Below are positions 61,465 to 64,000 of a DNA stretch of 64,000 nt, piece by piece. The notes under the pieces are model-generated. The model worked only from the letters and a program-made list of their open reading frames with translations. It did not search any database and had not been told where the DNA came from. The stretch is taken from contig NZ_JWLI01000017.1 of assembly GCF_000813965.1 (NCBI RefSeq), positions 119,474-183,473 on the forward strand, written 5' to 3'. The position numbers and the translations under genes were made by a program. The stretch's first letter is position 1. The number at the start of each line of letters is the position of its first letter. Source of the DNA: Leisingera sp. ANG-M7 (GTDB lineage: Bacteria > Pseudomonadota > Alphaproteobacteria > Rhodobacterales > Rhodobacteraceae).

Positions 61465-62061
61465 ATGGCAGGCAAGGTGGAAGCGCGCAAGACAGCGCTG
61501 CGGCAGAAACTGGTGGAAGCGGCAGAGATCCGCATCGCGCGCGACGGGGCAGGGGCGCTGCGCGCCCGCGACCTGGCGCAGGATGCAGGCTGCGCGGTCG
61601 GGGCGATCTACAACGCTTTCGACGATCTGACCGCCATCATCATGGCGGTGAACGGCCGCACCTTCCAGAAACTCGGCGCCGCGGTCGAGGCCTCGGTCGC
61701 AGGCCGCGAGGCGGAACCGCCCACCCGCCGCCTGATCCTGATGAGCAACGCCTACCTGCATTTCGCGGTGGAAAACACCAACCTCTGGCGGGCGATGTTC
61801 GACCTGCGAATGACGGCTGAGGACAAGGCACCGGAGTGGTATCTGACCGCGCTGGATGACCTGTTTGCCAATATCGCCCGGCCCGTGGGTGAACTGTTCC
61901 CGGACAAGGACGCAGGCGAAGCATCCCTGATGGTGCGGGCGCTGTTCTCTGCCGTGCACGGTATTGTGCTCCTGGGGCTGGAGCAGCGCATCTCCGGCGT
62001 GCCGCCGGAACGGATCGAGCAGATGATCGCCCAGGTGCTGGAGCAAATCGGCGGCAGGTAG
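61465..62061 (+). CDS. TetR-family regulator
   Basis: A 198-residue repressor. The HTH is LRARDLAQDAGCAVGAIYNAFDDLTAIIMAVNG (about 31-63), followed by a helical ligand-binding domain of TetR_C type, with LWRAMFDLRMTAEDKAPEWY. It is preceded and followed by copies of TGAAC-N3-GTTCA, so it very likely represses itself and the downstream PspA gene. The ligand is unknown. GGCAGGA precedes the ATG. The PspA gene begins 91 bases after its stop. Confidence 0.9.
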   Translation: MAGKVEARKTALRQKLVEAAEIRIARDGAGALRARDLAQDAGCAVGAIYNAFDDLTAIIMAVNGRTFQKLGAAVEASVAGREAEPPTRRLILMSNAYLHFAVENTNLWRAMFDLRMTAEDKAPEWYLTALDDLFANIARPVGELFPDKDAGEASLMVRALFSAVHGIVLLGLEQRISGVPPERIEQMIAQVLEQIGGR

Positions 62062-62063
62062 TT

Positions 62064-62136
62064 TTGAACGTCGTTCAAGAAAGCACTTGAACGACGTTCA
62101 GGATATTGCTACATGATTCCTGTGAACGATGTTCAT
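62064..62136 (+). promoter_or_regulatory. pspA promoter with three TetR operators
   Basis: Operators: TTGAAC-GTC-GTTCAA (62064-62078), TTGAAC-GAC-GTTCAG (62087-62101) and GTGAAC-GAT-GTTCAT (62122-62136). TTGAAC at 62087-62092 is a -35 element and TACATG (62110-62115) the -10, with a 17-base spacer. The second operator overlaps the -35 and the third lies just downstream of the -10, so binding would block the promoter. Confidence 0.75.
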
Positions 62137-62152
62137 GTTTGCGGAGGAAGCA

Positions 62153-62830
62153 ATGTTCAACACTCTGAAGACCCTGATCACCGGCGCCAATGACCGGGCA
62201 GAAGAGCAGCTGCGCGAGACCTATTCGATTGAGCTGATCACCCAGAAGATCCGCGAGGCGGACGCCAATCTGAAGGCGGCAAAGCTGACGCTGGCCAGCC
62301 TGATCCAGCGCCAGCGGGCAGAGCAGCGCCAGGTGGAAACACTGGAGGAGCGCGTCCGCGACCTGATGGCCCGGGCAGGCGAGGCGCTGGAGGCAGGGCG
62401 CGAGGACCTGGCCCGAAGCGCCGCCCAGGCAGTGGCCGACATGGAAAACGAGCTGACGGTGCGCCGCCAGACCCTGGACCGGCTCGACACCCGCATCCTT
62501 CAACTGCGCCAGTCGGTGGAAACCGCCAGCCGCCGCATCGCCGATCTCAAGCAGGGCGCCATTGCCGCCCGCGCCACCCGGCACGAGCAGGACATCCAGC
62601 GCCGTTTGCGCCGCCACACCGGCGGTGACAGCCCGGCAGAGGAGGCCGAGGCGCTGATCCGCGATGTGCTGCAGCGCGACGACCCCTTCGAGCAGGGCGA
62701 AATCCTGCGCGAGATCGACGGCGAGCTGAACAACACCTCGATTGCCGACGATCTGGCCGACGCGGGCTTCGGCCCCCGCAGCCGCAGCACCGCAGCAGAT
62801 GTTCTGAGCCGCCTCAAACCCAGGGGCTGA
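62153..62830 (+). CDS. pspA: PspA/IM30-family membrane-stress protein
   Basis: A 225-residue PspA/IM30/Vipp1 homologue. The N-terminal amphipathic helix (MFNTLKTLITGANDRAEEQLRET) binds membranes, and the rest is coiled coil (residues about 25-170, RQVETLEERVRDLMARAGEALEAG). It protects the inner membrane and proton motive force under envelope stress. GGAGGAAG precedes the ATG at 62153. The gene is controlled by the upstream TetR-type operators, and the YiaA gene follows 69 bases later. Confidence 0.9.
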   Translation: MFNTLKTLITGANDRAEEQLRETYSIELITQKIREADANLKAAKLTLASLIQRQRAEQRQVETLEERVRDLMARAGEALEAGREDLARSAAQAVADMENELTVRRQTLDRLDTRILQLRQSVETASRRIADLKQGAIAARATRHEQDIQRRLRRHTGGDSPAEEAEALIRDVLQRDDPFEQGEILREIDGELNNTSIADDLADAGFGPRSRSTAADVLSRLKPRG

Positions 62831-62899
62831 CCCGTCCACTCTCATACCACGCGGCCTGCCGGGCAGCGCTGACTTCATAGAATTTACCGGAGAAAACAA

Positions 62900-63187
62900 A
62901 TGTATACCGAAAACACCGACAACAAGCTCATCATTTTCCTGAACACTGCCGGCGTCGCAATCGCCTATGGCATGCTGGGAATTTCCCTGTGGCTCTCGAC
63001 TGACGTGCCGCTGGCGACCAAGGGCTACTGGGGCATGGCGGTGCTGCTGCTGACGCTGAGCCTGATCAACGTGGTAAAGTACCGTTTCGACCACCGCTCC
63101 AGCGAGGACCGCATCCGCAAGATCGAGGATGCCCGCAACGAAAAACTGCTGGAAGATGCGCTGTTGGACACCAAGAAGGACTTCTGA
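62900..63187 (+). CDS. yiaA: YiaA/YiaB two-helix membrane protein
   Basis: A 95-residue protein with two transmembrane helices (about 10-32 and 43-60), separated by the short STDVPLATKGYWGM loop, and a charged C-terminal tail (SSEDRIRKIEDARNEKLL). It matches the yiaAB two-helix domain. The role is not established; its position after pspA suggests a part in envelope stress. CGGAGA lies before the ATG. A terminator-like hairpin follows. Confidence 0.85.
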   Translation: MYTENTDNKLIIFLNTAGVAIAYGMLGISLWLSTDVPLATKGYWGMAVLLLTLSLINVVKYRFDHRSSEDRIRKIEDARNEKLLEDALLDTKKDF

Positions 63188-63213
63188 GTTCAGCCTGTCC
63201 GCCCATAGCCGCA

Positions 63214-63241
63214 AGCCGCCCGCTGAAAGATGCGGGCGGCT
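63214..63241. terminator. Terminator between yiaA and kptA
   Basis: 10-bp stem AGCCGCCCGC (63214-63223) and GCGGGCGGCT (63232-63241) with an 8-base loop. It is placed between two converging genes and may stop transcription from both, though T runs are weak on each side. Confidence 0.55.
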
Positions 63242-63244
63242 GTT

Positions 63245-63778
63245 CTAGTGCATCAGGTACTGCGCCGGGACCGCAGGGCACAGCCAGACACCGTTCTCAG
63301 ACAGAAAGAATACATGGCCCTCTGCCGCCATGCGCTCTGCATCAACGCTCAGAATGACCGGCTTGCCGTGCCGCATTCCCACAGTCCGGGCTGTTGCGGC
63401 GTCAGGCGACAAATGAACATGCTGGCGCTGCATCGGTTTCAGCCCCTCGGACAGGATCGCAGGCAGGGCGCGCTCCGCGGTGCCATGAAACAGCGTCGCC
63501 GGCGGGCGGCAGGGGGTCAGCCCGAGATCCACGGCAAAGGAATGGCCCTGGTTCGCCCGGATTTTCAGGCCGTCAGGTGACAGCGAAAACCGCTGCTTGC
63601 TGCTTGTGCGTACAACCTCTTCAATCTGATGGCGGGTCACGGGTGCTTCGGCCTTGGCAAGGATGCTCTCCACCCTGACCCAGCCCTGAGGGTCCATGTC
63701 CAATGCCAGGGCACCGGGGTTGTGCCGCAGGATATAGCTGAGAAATTTGCTGAGCTGTTTCAAATCATTGTCTGGCAT
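63245..63778 (-). CDS. kptA: RNA 2'-phosphotransferase (Tpt1/KptA family)
   Basis: Transfers a 2'-phosphate from RNA to NAD+, as in eukaryotic tRNA splicing. The 177-residue product keeps the catalytic Arg-His-Arg-Arg set: SYILRHNPGALAL, SLSPDGLKIRANQGHSFAVD and LFHGTAERAL, plus the HVHLSPD segment. Bacteria with KptA lack the splicing pathway that makes the substrate, so its natural role is open. The gene is convergent with yiaA. The 222 bases upstream to the edge hold no clear gene. Confidence 0.93.
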   Translation of the reverse strand: MPDNDLKQLSKFLSYILRHNPGALALDMDPQGWVRVESILAKAEAPVTRHQIEEVVRTSSKQRFSLSPDGLKIRANQGHSFAVDLGLTPCRPPATLFHGTAERALPAILSEGLKPMQRQHVHLSPDAATARTVGMRHGKPVILSVDAERMAAEGHVFFLSENGVWLCPAVPAQYLMH

Positions 63779-64000
63779 CGCCGCACTATCGCGGCTTTAC
63801 CCGGAGAGGTCCAGGCAGGCTGTTCTCCCGCCCCGTTCCGGCCTGCTTGCGGCAGGCCTGCAAGTGCTGGGCGGGTCGCCGTGCGGCTGCACGGCGCGGG
63901 CAGCGCCCCGCCAGGGGCGCTGCCGGGCCCAAGGCCCTTGCCGGGGCATCTTCGATGCACAGGCGGGGCGCGGGAGCCTGCCGGGCAACAGAAAACCGCC
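63779..64000. repeat. GC-rich hairpin region at the right edge
   Basis: No gene is supported. An 11-bp stem GGCAGCGCCCC (63899-63909) and GGGGCGCTGCC (63914-63924) with a 4-base loop, followed by GGGCC and GGCCC arms, dominates the stretch. It resembles GC-rich intergenic repeats of Rhodobacteraceae. The kptA promoter should lie in its left part. Confidence 0.45.

Noticed and set aside
1..64000. CRISPR array, prophage or insertion sequence
   Set aside because: I saw no regularly spaced direct repeats, transposase, integrase or phage structural gene.

Overview
The window looks like chromosomal DNA of an alphaproteobacterium of the Roseobacter group (Rhodobacteraceae; Leisingera, Phaeobacter and Ruegeria are plausible, but the genus is inferred). 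The evidence is high GC coding sequence with G/C third positions, a PHB locus with PhaZ, PhaC, phasin and PhaR, a form II CoxL-like protein, Lrp-type PutR beside PutA, a QueCDEF operon, many LysR/Lrp regulators, and short overlapping operons of metabolic genes. I see no phage, insertion sequence, CRISPR array or rRNA. There is one tRNA, tRNA-Leu(TAA).

Layout. 1-2035: the bufABC-type cluster, with a small cysteine peptide precursor, a DUF692/MNIO oxidase and a DUF2063 partner cut by the window edge. This is a copper-buffering RiPP (bufferin) system. 2136-8872: thrS, a DUF4105 membrane protein and four small enzymes (three alpha/beta hydrolases and a VOC protein). 8863-16892: polyhydroxybutyrate metabolism (phaZ, phaC, phaP, phaR), with TGCAGAA-type inverted repeats overlapping the promoters. 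A class III cyclase/TPR protein and an epimerase lie between phaP and phaR. 17782-27503: two minus-strand units, an amino-acid/polyamine-type ABC transporter and a gamma-glutamylation pathway (two glutamine-synthetase-like ligases, a glutamine amidotransferase, a PuuB-like oxidase, a DegT aminotransferase), with TTTGATCAAA palindromes in front of two of the genes.

27638-34135: a TerB-TerB-PhnD-like operon, a DUF1330 gene, valS with a low-GC internal segment, and a divergent PanB-like protein. 34205-41322: a sterol-desaturase-family gene divergent from a LysR gene; an Lrp gene divergent from an ornithine/lysine decarboxylase; an orphan CoxL-like large subunit; and a DUF2235 hydrolase. 41384-52690: metF/metR, an MDR-family reductase, suhB, rhomboid protease and putA/putR. 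52799-57982: tRNA-Leu, an HTH regulator with a convergent unknown gene, queuosine precursor genes queC-D-E-F, and a second LysR gene. 57983-60164: a second LysR/sterol-desaturase module (with a class II aldolase) and a 62-residue membrane protein behind an FNR-like box. 60171-63778: an esterase, and a TetR-PspA-YiaA envelope-stress module with four copies of a TGAAC-N3-GTTCA operator, then kptA.

The genes fit a marine heterotroph. It stores carbon as PHB. It makes putrescine (ODC) and probably scavenges and degrades polyamines or amino acids (ABC transporter, gamma-glutamyl pathway, PutA). It also carries systems for metal and envelope stress. The most unusual parts are the bufferin cluster, the TetR-PspA module with its repeated operators, the two parallel LysR/sterol-desaturase modules, and several regulatory palindromes that I read directly from the sequence. 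Functional names rest on motif recognition; no database search was run.
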